From Bacteroidia bacterium (lineage in GTDB: Bacteria; Bacteroidota; Bacteroidia; Chitinophagales; Saprospiraceae): a stretch of DNA of 39,598 nt. Position numbers and translations under genes: made by a program. Location of the stretch: positions 1-39,598 of the forward strand of contig JAUIKE010000066.1 of assembly GCA_030430845.1 (NCBI GenBank). The letters are read 5' to 3'. How positions within the stretch are numbered: the stretch's first letter is position 1; every line of letters starts with the position of its first letter. The notes beneath the pieces were generated by a model, which was not told the DNA's origin, did no database searches, and saw only the letters and a list, made by a program, of their open reading frames with translations. Below, one piece after another: positions 17,301 to 25,317 of the stretch.

Positions 17301-19324
17301 AAATCCCCGTGGAAGGATTCCCAGGAGGGATTGCCGCTTGATGCGTTTTTTGTTTCCCATAAATATTCCTGGCTTTCATCCAGAGAAATCATAGAAGCTA
17401 TAATATGATCTTCATTATTTTTTTCGATAGTGATATTTCTAAAACCGGTAAAATTTGTTTCGAAGATTAAATCTGCATCTACAGATAAGCCATCCAAGGC
17501 ATTATTGACCCGATATAAGCGATTACTGGAAGCAACATATACGGTTTTGGGGTCATTAGGAGAAACCTTTACCGCACTTGCACTCAGCCCGGGTAAGCCA
17601 TTAATATCTACATAATCAATTATCGGGTTATCTTCAAAAATCCTTTTTATTCGTAAAAAAGCGGCAGATTTGGTGGTCCCGGCATATAAGGTGTTATTCA
17701 AATCGTCATAGTCATTGGCGTTGATAAAGCTGGCGTTACCATCTAGAAGAATGGTTCGAGAAGGCCCTATTTCTTCTCCATCAAGTTGTTCAACTACCAC
17801 AAAATTATTGCTTTTTGGATTAGTGATCCTTAGGTGAGGCTGATCCTGATCAATGTGAGGAAATCCACCGTCTCCATTTGAGAGGGGCACTTTTTCTTCA
17901 CCTGGTTCATTAAAAAAGAGTGTACCATTGTCTTGGGTCCCCCCAATCATATCACTTGAGCCAATACCAGGATGAAGGTCAATACCATAAAACTGAGTGG
18001 TCTTGTAATAGTTATTTTTATCGCGACGGTTAAAAGCCACTCCATCTCCCCAAATAAGATTGAAACCACCATCCTGAGCCGTAATAGAACGGTGAGGGAA
18101 ATCTGGATTCGGAGAAAGGAATTGGATGAAATGCTGATCAGCATGGCCGTTAAAAGTATATTCCCAGCTATCTCCGGCATTTTGGCTGCTGAATAATCTA
18201 ACCGCGCCAGCTCTGACAACGTCTGGATCGGAGGGAGAAACGGCCAGGACCATGTTATAATTAGCCTGGCCTCCGTCAATGGCGGTTGGAGGCTTGCTTT
18301 CCCAGGTTTGTCCTCCGTCATCAGAAACAAAGAAGCCGGTCATGTTACTATTTTCGGCTCCAATAACATATACTCTGTTGGCTTGCCCGGGTGCGCAGGC
18401 AATTTCTTTGCGCTGTAAGGTATCTGGAAGTACAATTCTGTCCCAATTATTGAGGTCGCCTACCTGAGATCCTGCCTTGGATTTGTATATGTGATCATAC
18501 TCACCCCATCCTCCGAAAGCCGCATATAAATCTCCGTTGGCTGCCAATTCTATATCGGAAGCAATATTGGAGATGGTTCCGGAGACTGCATCCAAAACCA
18601 CTTCCCAGGACTGTCCTCCATTCTTGGTTCTCAGAATACCCGAATCGGCAGTAGCGGCATACAGCCAGCCATTTTGATCAAATAACAATCGATTGGTGAA
18701 GGTAAATTGCTGGTTGGCCGTGGAGCTTAGGTGTTCCCAATTGTTTCCTCCATCGGTAGATTTCCAGATGCCTGCTCCATCAACTCCGCTGGCTACCCAA
18801 AACTCGCCGGTGCCGGCGTACAAAACATCCAAATTATTGGGATCTTGTACGAGTGCGCATATGCCTAAATTCGGAAAATCAAAGGGGATTTTTTCCCAAA
18901 CCGTTCCTCCTTCTCTTAGTAGTTCTCCATCCGGTCCGGTACTGATCAATTCCTGCTCCAACAAATTTTCGGTCTTCCAAAGTCCTCCACTTACACCGGC
19001 TGCGAAAACGGTGTTTTCTGTTGGGTCCCTTTGATCAATAAAAAACACTCGAGTACGACCGCCGACATTAACCGGCCCCTTCTCCAGCCACTCCATATCC
19101 TGTGCCAGGCCCTGGCTTTCGCCCCGACTCTGAATCTCCTGCATGGCTCTCAGGAGTTGATCCTGCTTCATACTGAAGGTTTTTAGGTTGGGAGCGCCTT
19201 TTTCCAGATCTTCATAGGTCGGAGGGGGTACGTTGATACTCTCGGGAGATTTTAAGTTTTGGAAAAGGATAAGAGAAAAGGATGCAATAACGAAGATGAA
19301 TAACAGAGGTAGATACTTTTTCAT
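14363..19324 (-). CDS. T9SS-secreted BNR/sortilin-like propeller protein with seven 47-residue repeats
   Basis: A 1653-residue extracellular protein. An N-terminal signal segment (about residues 1-25) is followed by a VPS10/sortilin-type beta-propeller (about 80-790) with BNR/Asp-box motifs such as KSTDGGNNWE, RTKNGGQSWE and VSDDGGQTWE. A Calx-beta-like domain follows (about 815-920, ending IRIEDDESP), then a jelly-roll-like region (about 930-1110). Residues 1240-1568 are seven 47-residue repeats with core CQGESFEGYS...NGCDSIRTLNLTV. The C-terminal ~75 residues form a type A T9SS sorting domain (FPNPVTQRLQIEW, MYYLQLTDG, VVKRFIKL), predicting export and surface attachment. It could be an adhesin, glycan-binding protein or scaffold; no catalytic site was recognised. 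It is monocistronic. Confidence 0.92.
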   Translation of the reverse strand: MKKYLPLLFIFVIASFSLILFQNLKSPESINVPPPTYEDLEKGAPNLKTFSMKQDQLLRAMQEIQSRGESQGLAQDMEWLEKGPVNVGGRTRVFFIDQRDPTENTVFAAGVSGGLWKTENLLEQELISTGPDGELLREGGTVWEKIPFDFPNLGICALVQDPNNLDVLYAGTGEFWVASGVDGAGIWKSTDGGNNWEHLSSTANQQFTFTNRLLFDQNGWLYAATADSGILRTKNGGQSWEVVLDAVSGTISNIASDIELAANGDLYAAFGGWGEYDHIYKSKAGSQVGDLNNWDRIVLPDTLQRKEIACAPGQANRVYVIGAENSNMTGFFVSDDGGQTWESKPPTAIDGGQANYNMVLAVSPSDPDVVRAGAVRLFSSQNAGDSWEYTFNGHADQHFIQFLSPNPDFPHRSITAQDGGFNLIWGDGVAFNRRDKNNYYKTTQFYGIDLHPGIGSSDMIGGTQDNGTLFFNEPGEEKVPLSNGDGGFPHIDQDQPHLRITNPKSNNFVVVEQLDGEEIGPSRTILLDGNASFINANDYDDLNNTLYAGTTKSAAFLRIKRIFEDNPIIDYVDINGLPGLSASAVKVSPNDPKTVYVASSNRLYRVNNALDGLSVDADLIFETNFTGFRNITIEKNNEDHIIASMISLDESQEYLWETKNASSGNPSWESFHGDLPKIPVFWVIFMPGNSDQAMIGTEFGIWVTEDIDGANTHWEQCKNGMPNVRVTHLVHRPSDNRIAAASYGRGIFYTQFFEQTYAFFTKDSLHISESDIFTETECRNATEIKIPIEISQLPDTEVTVSVAVNENETTSTEGQDFALPPTQTLTFSPDSALRQFFTLQIFDDAVIENIEQLSISLSINSDDITLSQPSYIIRIEDDESPIRTNPTASVIWEENWIERVDFINKIWKHSPPIRDLQVNQTQYNMWRAGEICNPIDVFSASIWYYNGPEFRYACGYNSGLPSESIMYREVNAQNYEQLQVEFDWKAGGKAGEDYGSVVYSTTTEPFNWIALPTQYAEQAEVQTALVNLPDSLKDRTFQIGWKWTNNGQGTDQQGLAMSVDNIRIQGNLLPTRAENEAAQVSQFVGQHDEVLFFSERERVLAGLNPANNEPPGCASIEVIREEGTSTAFENEAYTGFLLPVHHELNFENAGVATGGLSLFFAPEDIEAFLTTHNISEDSLEVYFSGENNGNEILRIEDRIISTVALTKSISVNTTYSNGQLYLGWLQAVPCTDLSSTIEVTICQGESFEGYSESGTFQDQFTAANGCDSIRTLNLTVLQNKEETLSAIICQGESFEGYSDSGTFQDLFTAANGCDSIRILNLTVLQNKEETLSATICQGESFEGYSESGTFQDLFTAANGCDSIRTLNLTVLQNKEETLSATICQGESFEGYSDSGTFQDQFAAANGCDSIRTLNLTVLQNKEETLSATICQGESFEGYSESGTFQDLFTAANGCDSIRILNLTVLEDRFALLNTTICEGEVFEGYSTTGVYQDQFTGANGCDSIRTLNLTVIPVIETTIDTSICSNVSFEGYSQTGTYQDVFQSAGGCDSVRVLNLTVLPDTDEACQLTNTHEVSLENSIAIFPNPVTQRLQIEWTSRQSSLEFRLLDIRGTLLRNGIFEKDSNLDVSELNRGMYYLQLTDGNSQVVKRFIKL
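14621..15607 (-). repeat. Seven tandem 141-bp coding repeats
   Basis: Seven in-frame 141-bp units (47 codons each) within the T9SS protein gene. In protein order the first five are nearly identical, differing mainly at a few positions (E/D after GYS, Q/L after FQD, T/I after DSIR). Units six and seven are diverged. Every unit keeps two cysteines (IC and NGCDS). The near-identity of the first five at DNA level points to recent duplication or gene conversion. Confidence 0.95.
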
Positions 19325-19392
19325 GAGGTTTTAGGTTTTTCGGGTGAATTCAAGATAAATATATAAAAAAAACTACTATTCTAACTTTTCTA

Positions 19393-19878
19393 TTAAAAAT
19401 TAGGCAAGCCCCTCAGCATTTTTCCTGTGCTTAGATAATGGTTCATCGCCTTTTCCCAGGAATCCATCATGATATCGTATTCTCCTTTCGTAAATTCTTT
19501 CAGCGCCTGATCGCCGGCTTCACTCAAGGAGGTTTTACTATAAGTTAGTACGGCCTTCGTCTTGTCAGGAGCGACGCTTGTAAGCTGAATGTCCAGTTTA
19601 GTGACAAGGGTATTAGGGATGTGATAGTACATTTCCACCTGGCCCTTTTCGACATCATAATCTGTCACCAACCATACTACATCTTCTTCTCCATGTGAGG
19701 TGATAAAAATGCAGTCTTTTTCAACCAATCCGGAATGGCTATAAACTGCTTTCGGACTCCAGCTTTCGCACCAATCCAATTCTCGTACCGGGCAATATAA
19801 TGGCATGATCTCCTGGATGGTTCCGTTGAGGGTTTGCTCGTACGTGTGGGCAATTCTTCTAGGCTGTTGAATTTTCAT
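19393..19878 (-). CDS. SRPBCC (START-like) family protein
   Basis: A 161-residue cytoplasmic protein without a signal peptide. RRIAHTYEQTLNGTIQEIMPLYCPVRELDWC at the start and KGEYDIMMDSWEKAMNHYLSTGKML at the end (a long C-terminal helix) are typical of the SRPBCC/Bet v1-like fold, which binds hydrophobic ligands in a cavity. No enzymatic residue can be assigned. The gene lies directly downstream (68 nt) of a truncated Crp/Fnr regulator on the same strand. The two may once have formed an operon. Confidence 0.75.
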   Translation of the reverse strand: MKIQQPRRIAHTYEQTLNGTIQEIMPLYCPVRELDWCESWSPKAVYSHSGLVEKDCIFITSHGEEDVVWLVTDYDVEKGQVEMYYHIPNTLVTKLDIQLTSVAPDKTKAVLTYSKTSLSEAGDQALKEFTKGEYDIMMDSWEKAMNHYLSTGKMLRGLPNF

Positions 19879-19946
19879 TTTGTTTTCTTTTTTTAGTTAC
19901 AGTTCATTCACAGCACAAATTAAAGACCTTGCTCAAAGAGATTCAT

Positions 19947-20333
19947 TTACATTTGTTGAGAAAACATTTTTCGGGTGCGGCTCAATTGGGTAGGCGTGAT
20001 GCCAAGGAAGCTGGCAATATGATAATGAGGAATTCTATTCAGGAGATTGGGATACTCCTTTAAAAACCATTGATACTTGGCCATGGCATCCCCGGAAATG
20101 AGGGCTTCTATTCTTGAAGCATTCTGCTGATTAAGCTTTTGAAAATTTAACAGGACCACATTGGTTAATTCCTGATCAGTATTGACCAACGAAAAAACAT
20201 CTTTGTAATCAGCTACTGAGATCAGGCAATCTTCCAGTGCCTGAATAGTCATGGTCGCGGGAATGTCAGGGATGTAATTTCCGGAGATGAGATCGTTCTC
20301 AATGAAGAAATGGGTGGTTCGGTATGTAGGGAT
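19947..20333 (-). pseudogene. 5'-truncated Crp/Fnr family transcriptional regulator
   Basis: The frame is open for 128 codons after an in-frame TGA at 20334-20336, but the first ATG is only at 20252. Residues before that ATG still read as Crp/Fnr (TTHFFIENDLISGNY before the MTIQALEDC strand), so the coding similarity begins upstream of any start codon. A typical Bacteroidota homologue has about 190 residues. Roughly the first 60-65, the front of the cyclic-nucleotide-binding domain, are missing, and the AraC gene ends only 45 bp away. The C-terminal helix-turn-helix (IASFLGITPTQLSRTRKMF) is intact. I read it as a remnant left by a deletion or rearrangement. A 101-residue protein from the internal ATG is possible but would lack a complete sensor domain. 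Confidence 0.75.
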
Positions 20334-20378
20334 TCATTGATCATTCCCCAATATATGAATTACTGATCTTTCAGAGTA

Positions 20379-21296
20379 CTAAGCCAATGGTAGCTTATTG
20401 TTGACCTGTGTTTGATACGCCTTGGGAGAAAGTTGTTTTTGTCGCTTAAAGATTCGAATGAAATAGGATAAGCTATTAAAGCCACATTCAACATAAACCT
20501 CTTTTATTTTTTTATTGGGGTTTTGCAGCAGGCTGGTAGCTAGCTTGATTCGCTCATTGTTGATGAATTCAATAGGGGAGACGTTGAGTTCGTTTTTAAA
20601 GACCCGATGAAAATTCGACTCACTCATATAAGTTTTGTCACTCAGTTCTTTTATGGTCAGGTTTTTATGCAGGTTCTTTCTAATGTAATCAATAATGAAG
20701 GCCAGGCGATGAGTATTGCTCAGTTGTAAGGCTTTTTCCGTATATATTTTTTTCGTTTCCGCCTGTAGTATTCGAATAATGAGTTCACGTAGCATAAAAT
20801 CGGCAAAAACGTCCTTAGAGGGGTGGTTTTCGGCAAACAAAAACATGAGGCGTTGAATAATGTGCTGGATGGCCATATCATTGGTAAAATGAAAATTGTA
20901 GTCTGTAAACCTCCATTCATCATCCATTTTTGCTCTGGTTTCATTCAGAAAATGGATCGTTTCTTTAATCTTTTCTTCAGAAATGGCCATGGCGAGGCAG
21001 CGAGTGGGTTTGTCCATTTGGGCTTCCGGAAAATCAATACACATTATTTCATCGGCAGGTAAAATCAAGGATTCGCCCGGCAGAAAATCAAAAGGCGTCA
21101 TTTCATGCAGGTGCATTACCTTTTTTCCTTCGAGCATACTGGCCAAAACCGGCTCGCGAAACCGGAGCAGGATTTGTTCTGCCTCCTGGTGTGTTTCAAA
21201 TATGTGTAAGGCAGCGCTGTTTAAGGTGTAGGTCGTCTGATTTTCAACCAGCGTTTCTAAGCGCCGGTTCTTTAAAATGGCTTTTGTTGATAACAT
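20379..21296 (-). CDS. AraC family transcriptional regulator
   Basis: A 305-residue regulator. The N-terminal ~190 residues are a cupin-like ligand-sensing domain (LHEMTPFDFLPGESLILPADE) resembling the AraC_N type found beside aldehyde and alcohol dehydrogenases. The C-terminal ~100 residues carry two helix-turn-helix motifs: LTIKELSDKTYMSESNFHRVF and KIKEVYVECGFNSLSYFIRIF, ending LSPKAYQTQ. It is transcribed divergently from the aldehyde dehydrogenase with a 233-bp shared region, the usual arrangement for an activator of the neighbouring operon. The inducer (probably an alcohol or aldehyde) is inferred from context only. Confidence 0.92.
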   Translation of the reverse strand: MLSTKAILKNRRLETLVENQTTYTLNSAALHIFETHQEAEQILLRFREPVLASMLEGKKVMHLHEMTPFDFLPGESLILPADEIMCIDFPEAQMDKPTRCLAMAISEEKIKETIHFLNETRAKMDDEWRFTDYNFHFTNDMAIQHIIQRLMFLFAENHPSKDVFADFMLRELIIRILQAETKKIYTEKALQLSNTHRLAFIIDYIRKNLHKNLTIKELSDKTYMSESNFHRVFKNELNVSPIEFINNERIKLATSLLQNPNKKIKEVYVECGFNSLSYFIRIFKRQKQLSPKAYQTQVNNKLPLA

Positions 21297-21529
21297 CTAG
21301 TACAAGTATTTACCTTAAAATAAGTAAAAATTGTTGGGGCAATCAAGAATTTCCCATTAACAATGGATAGTATCGTACTACTTTGCAAGTATTGTTCACC
21401 TAATTAATAGAATCCATCAATTCTATCCAATTTTCAAGCCATAATTTTACATATGATAAGCGCAGCCAAATTTTATTTTTAAATCAGTTCAAAGTCTGCG
21501 TATTAATTAACTAAGTAAAACTATGGATT
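21297..21529. promoter_or_regulatory. Divergent regulatory region araC / aldehyde dehydrogenase
   Basis: A 233-bp A/T-rich intergenic region between divergent starts. It must contain both promoters and probably the AraC-protein binding sites. I could not identify a confident -7/-33 element or a clear direct repeat. Confidence 0.4.
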
Positions 21530-23053
21530 ATGAGTCATGTCGCAACAACTAGCAGCAGCGCAGTTGAAAAGCCGATTTTTAAGAACCAGTATGACAATTT
21601 TATCGGAGGGAAATGGACGCCTCCTGTACAAGGTCAATATTTCGATAATATCTCACCGGTGGACGGGAAAGCTTTTACCAAAATTGCCCGGTCTACTTCA
21701 GAAGATGTTGACCTGGCCATTGATGCCGCCTGGGCTGCTGCTCCCAAGTGGAACCATTCTTCAGCCACGGAAAGAAGTAATCTGTTGTTAAAGATCGCGG
21801 ATGTCATGGAAGAGAACCTGGAGGCATTAGCCCGCGCCGAAACCTGGGACAATGGCAAAGCCCTTCGTGAAACCAGAGCGGCCGACCTGCCTTTAGCCAT
21901 CGACCATTTCCGCTACTTTGCTGGGGTTATCCGGGCAGAAGAAGGGACCGTAAGCGAGTTGGATGCTTCCACCGTTTCGATGAATGTACTGGAACCGCTT
22001 GGAGTAGTTGGACAGATCATCCCATGGAATTTCCCAATTTTGATGGCAGCCTGGAAAGTGGCTCCGGCCCTGGCGGCAGGGAACTGTGTCGTTCTCAAGC
22101 CGGCAGAGCAAACGCCGGTGGGGATTATGATCTTAGCAGAGATGATCCAGGATATTTTACCGGCAGGCGTATTGAACATCGTCAATGGTTTTGGTTTGGA
22201 GGCCGGAAAGCCATTAGCCTCCAGTCCCCGGATCAATAAAATTGCATTCACTGGCGAGACGACCACCGGTCAGCTGATCATGCAATATGCCTCAAAGAAT
22301 TTAATTCCCGTAACACTGGAATTGGGCGGAAAATCACCCAATATTTTCTTCGAAAGCATTATGGATGCCGATGATGCCTTTTTTGATAAATGTCTGGAGG
22401 GAGCGGTTATGTTTGCCCTCAACCAAGGGGAGGTTTGTACTTGCCCTTCCCGCATATTGGTGCAGGAAAGTATTTTTGATGCCTTTATAGAAAGGGTGGT
22501 TGAACGCACCGAGGCCATTAAACTCGGGCACCCACTGGACCCCAGCACGATGATGGGTGCACAGGCTTCTAATGATCAGTACGAGAAAATTTTGAATTAC
22601 ATCCATATTGGCAAAGAGGAAGGATGTGAAGTGCTGGCCGGAGGTGGAGCGGCCCATAATGATGGTTTAGAAGGAGGCTATTATATTCAGCCTACAATTT
22701 TGAAAGGCAACAATAAAATGCGGGTGTTCCAGGAAGAGATCTTTGGTCCGGTGGTTTGCGTCACTACGTTCAAAGACGAAGCGGAAGCCATTGATATTGC
22801 CAATGATACGCTGTATGGCCTGGGAGCAGGTGTATGGACAAGAGATATGCACCAGGCGTATCAAATTTCACGGGCGGTACAAGCCGGTCGCGTTTGGGTG
22901 AATTGTTATCATGCTTATCCGGCCCATGCACCCTTCGGCGGGTACAAGAAATCAGGGATTGGCCGCGAAACACATAAAATGATGCTCAATCATTATCGCC
23001 AGACCAAGAATATGCTGATTTCATATGATAAAAATGCCTTAGGCTTCTTTTAA
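21530..23053 (+). CDS. Aldehyde dehydrogenase (NAD-dependent, acetaldehyde/ExaC-AldB type)
   Basis: A 507-residue member of the aldehyde dehydrogenase superfamily, oxidising aldehydes to acids with NAD(P)+. Motifs in order: [15 protein letters not shown] (about 165-179), KPAEQTP, the cofactor-loop [15 protein letters not shown] [11 protein letters not shown], the general base in [14 protein letters not shown], the nucleophile Cys in [21 protein letters not shown], and [14 protein letters not shown] near the end. Length and the GEVCTCPSR signature match the acetaldehyde/ExaC-AldB group, which is frequently followed by DUF779, as here. The start at 21530 gives a normal N-terminus. It is probably controlled by the divergent AraC regulator. 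The exact substrate is not readable. Confidence 0.95.
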   Translation: MSHVATTSSSAVEKPIFKNQYDNFIGGKWTPPVQGQYFDNISPVDGKAFTKIARSTSEDVDLAIDAAWAAAPKWNHSSATERSNLLLKIADVMEENLEALARAETWDNGKALRETRAADLPLAIDHFRYFAGVIRAEEGTVSELDASTVSMNVLEPLGVVGQIIPWNFPILMAAWKVAPALAAGNCVVLKPAEQTPVGIMILAEMIQDILPAGVLNIVNGFGLEAGKPLASSPRINKIAFTGETTTGQLIMQYASKNLIPVTLELGGKSPNIFFESIMDADDAFFDKCLEGAVMFALNQGEVCTCPSRILVQESIFDAFIERVVERTEAIKLGHPLDPSTMMGAQASNDQYEKILNYIHIGKEEGCEVLAGGGAAHNDGLEGGYYIQPTILKGNNKMRVFQEEIFGPVVCVTTFKDEAEAIDIANDTLYGLGAGVWTRDMHQAYQISRAVQAGRVWVNCYHAYPAHAPFGGYKKSGIGRETHKMMLNHYRQTKNMLISYDKNALGFF

Positions 23054-23056
23054 TTA

Positions 23057-23111
23057 TTTTGAGGGGTGATTTTTAGAGTCCATCCGGATTTTAAAAAATC
23101 ACCCCTCAAAA
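23057..23111. terminator. Hairpin between aldehyde dehydrogenase and DUF779 genes
   Basis: Perfect 18-bp arms (23057-23074 and 23094-23111) with a 19-nt loop, starting 3 bp after the aldehyde dehydrogenase stop and ending 38 bp before the DUF779 start. No U-tract follows. It could attenuate read-through, protect the upstream mRNA, or be a copy of a dispersed palindrome, since 23062-23078 matches 5104-5120 at 16 of 17 bases. Confidence 0.55.
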
Positions 23112-23149
23112 AGTATAATCTGCTGTATTCATCATCTAAACTATTAACA

Positions 23150-23521
23150 ATGATAGAACGCGTGCTTATTACCGACCGGGCCAAAACAGTGGTGAAACAG
23201 CTGCGAGAACAACATGGGGAATTGATCTTTCATCAAAGTGGAGGCTGTTGTGACGGCTCTTCCCCCATGTGTTTTCCCAAAGGGGAGTTGATGATCAATG
23301 AGATGGACGTTTGGCTAGGTACCATTCACGGATGTGACTTTTACATGTCGCAGGATCAGTTTGAATATTGGAAGCATACCCAATTAAGCGTTGATGTGGT
23401 ACCGGGGAGGGGGGCGAGTTTTTCTCTTGAAATACCCTTGGGGCTCCGTTTTGTGATAAAATCGCGACTATATGCCGACGAGGAGATCAAGGCGTTAAGG
23501 CCTGTACGCCAAGGGAGTTAG
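23150..23521 (+). CDS. DUF779 domain-containing protein
   Basis: A 123-residue DUF779 protein. The frame extends 28 codons upstream, but that part lies in the hairpin, and MIERVLITDRAKTVVKQL is the normal family start. The core is FHQSGGCCDGSSPMCFPKGE (about residues 25-44), with three cysteines and a histidine that suggest metal binding or redox chemistry, then GCDFYMSQDQFEYWKHTQLSVDVVPGRGASFSLE. The family is found almost always beside aldehyde dehydrogenases of the acetaldehyde type, as here, yet its role is unproven. It is presumed co-transcribed with the upstream gene, possibly at reduced level because of the intervening hairpin. Confidence 0.92.
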   Translation: MIERVLITDRAKTVVKQLREQHGELIFHQSGGCCDGSSPMCFPKGELMINEMDVWLGTIHGCDFYMSQDQFEYWKHTQLSVDVVPGRGASFSLEIPLGLRFVIKSRLYADEEIKALRPVRQGS

Positions 23522-23536
23522 GAGCATAGACACAGT

Positions 23537-23890
23537 TTACTTCCTCAGAATCTTCTCCATGGACTTTCCTCTGGCCAGTTCATCAACCAGCTTGTCCAGG
23601 TAGCGGATCTTTTGCATCAACTCTTCTTCTATGTCTTCTACGCGATATCCACAAATAACACCGGTGATCTTGTAGGTATTGGGGTTCATTTGGGGAGCCT
23701 GTGCAAAGAAGTTTTCAAAATTGGTTTTGTTGTCGATTACTTCCTGTAGGCCTTGTTCATCATAGCCGGTTAGCCAAAAAATGACTTCGTGGAGTTCTTC
23801 TTTGGTACGTCCCTTTTTTTCAACCTTGGTTACGTAATGGGGGTAAACGCCGGCGAAGGACATTTTGTAGACTCTTTCGTTTTTGCTCAT
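23537..23890 (-). CDS. DUF2200 family protein
   Basis: A 117-residue small cytoplasmic protein. [27 protein letters not shown] near the N-terminus, [14 protein letters not shown], and the tail [35 protein letters not shown] are the conserved blocks of DUF2200, a family of unknown function. There is no signal peptide. It is convergent with the DUF779 gene (15-bp gap) and lies 28 bp downstream of the propeller lipoprotein on the same strand, so it may be read from that transcript. Confidence 0.88.
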   Translation of the reverse strand: MSKNERVYKMSFAGVYPHYVTKVEKKGRTKEELHEVIFWLTGYDEQGLQEVIDNKTNFENFFAQAPQMNPNTYKITGVICGYRVEDIEEELMQKIRYLDKLVDELARGKSMEKILRK

Positions 23891-23918
23891 AGATTATTTT
23901 TTTTGTGAAGTTGTTTTG

Positions 23919-25055
23919 TCAAAATATTCTTTCAAATGATGTTCCATTAAACTTACAAACGCTGCCATCGGCCATGGCGAACCATAATTCGCCATTTTTG
24001 CTGGTATAAATTTGCCAGATTTGTTTGGTGGTCAAGCCATTCATTTCGGTGAAGTTTTTCATAGAGGTACCATCGTATCGCCATGCGCCGGTATCTCTGT
24101 CGCCGAACCACATGTTGCCCTGATCGTCTTCTGCGATGGCAAAAACGTGTTCGAGGGTGCCCGCACCGGATCGATAACCGCCATTTCGTCCGCTGTTTTC
24201 GGAGATCAAGCCCATTTTTTTCGAAAAATAATGGGTCGTTTCTCCGTCATACCTCAAAACACCTATCCCATTATTGCCGATCCACAAATGGCCTTTACTA
24301 TCCTCAAAGATACTTCGGACGTGGAGATAGCCTGTTTCTTCACTCCGCCCCAGGCTTTTATCATCGATGATCGTAAAGGATTGGCCGTCATACCCGAAGA
24401 CAGCTCCGTACGTGCCAAACCAAACTCTTCCGTTTTGTCCTCTAAAAAAAGGCGTTGAAACGGAATAGGGGGTTTGGCTTGTTGCCTTTGATTCAATGGG
24501 AAAGGTAAGATAATGGAGGGTAGAGCCATCATAGCGATATACCCCTGCCTGTGCTTCCGATTGATTATACCCCACTTCTTCATTTCCTTTAAACCATAGG
24601 TCGTTTTCACTGACTTGCCAGTTGTTTTTGAATAAGTAGTTTTTAAAAGTCCAGGGCATTATTTTTTGTCCGTCAAAACGGCTAAGTCCACGGCCTCCTT
24701 CAAACCAGATGTTTCCTTGCGCATCTTCATAAATGGACCGGACTTGTCGATCACTTAACCCCTCTTTTTCGGTAAAATAAGTCAAGGTTTTTCCGTCGAA
24801 CATAGCTGCTCCTTCCTGATGGCTTCCAAACCATATATTACCTTTGCTATCTTCCAGGATCGCCCGAACGCCCTTTGTGAATTTTAAGCGGAGGCTGGTA
24901 TCAGATTGATGCTCAGGGCCTGGTTTTTGGTCTGCTACGTGCACAGTTCGGGCCTGTTGATCTTCTGGACTTTCGTTCGTGCATGAGGTGGCCAGCGAGG
25001 TACAACCAGCCAGCAGGAGCGCCAGGCTGAAAAGGCAGTTTGGATTAGTTTTCAT
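23919..25055 (-). CDS. Two-component-regulator-type propeller lipoprotein
   Basis: A 378-residue lipoprotein. The signal ends in a canonical lipobox LLAGC (Cys18). The mature part is a series of regulator-propeller repeats with the form I-x-E-D-x-x-G-x-x-W-F-G followed by a YDG or FDG turn, for example ILEDSKGNIWFGSHQEG, IYEDAQGNIWFEGGRG, IFEDSKGHLWIGNNGIG and IAEDDQGNMWFGDRDTG. Hybrid histidine kinases use this domain as a periplasmic glycan sensor, but here no kinase or DNA-binding part is attached, so it is a stand-alone sensor or binding protein. A 59-residue single-blade relative lies just upstream on the same strand. Confidence 0.88.
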   Translation of the reverse strand: MKTNPNCLFSLALLLAGCTSLATSCTNESPEDQQARTVHVADQKPGPEHQSDTSLRLKFTKGVRAILEDSKGNIWFGSHQEGAAMFDGKTLTYFTEKEGLSDRQVRSIYEDAQGNIWFEGGRGLSRFDGQKIMPWTFKNYLFKNNWQVSENDLWFKGNEEVGYNQSEAQAGVYRYDGSTLHYLTFPIESKATSQTPYSVSTPFFRGQNGRVWFGTYGAVFGYDGQSFTIIDDKSLGRSEETGYLHVRSIFEDSKGHLWIGNNGIGVLRYDGETTHYFSKKMGLISENSGRNGGYRSGAGTLEHVFAIAEDDQGNMWFGDRDTGAWRYDGTSMKNFTEMNGLTTKQIWQIYTSKNGELWFAMADGSVCKFNGTSFERIF

Positions 25056-25120
25056 TTTGTAAGAATTATAGTGGGTTCTGATATGAAGCTAAAAGTAGAC
25101 AATTTCGAACAACTTCGTTG

Positions 25121-25300
25121 TTAAGCAGTTGTTATTCCCAATACGGTTTCGCCGTCAAACTTCCAAAGTCCTTTTCTTCCACCAAACCAGATATTGTGTT
25201 GTTTATCCTCTAAGATGAAAATGATGCCGCTAAAAGGCTGCCCCTCGCAGGAAAGCATACAAAGGGTCAGGAGTATCAAAAAGCTTTTGCTAAGGGGCAT
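25121..25300 (-). CDS. 59-residue lipoprotein with a single propeller blade
   Basis: A short frame from an ATG at 25300 to a TAA at 25121-25123 encodes 59 residues. It begins MPLSKSFLILLTLCMLSCEG, a hydrophobic signal with a lipobox-like LSC (Cys18). It then has one regulator-propeller unit, IFILEDKQHNIWFGGRKGLW followed by KFDGETV. That unit matches the blades of the 378-residue lipoprotein downstream (66-bp gap, same strand). It is either a functional mini-lipoprotein or the surviving front of a larger propeller protein cut off by an early stop. A small hairpin, AACAAC-TTC-GTTGTT, overlaps the stop codon. Confidence in the reading frame is good; that it is expressed is inference. Confidence 0.6.
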   Translation of the reverse strand: MPLSKSFLILLTLCMLSCEGQPFSGIIFILEDKQHNIWFGGRKGLWKFDGETVLGITTA

Positions 25301-25317
25301 CTGTTGGTTCGATTTGG

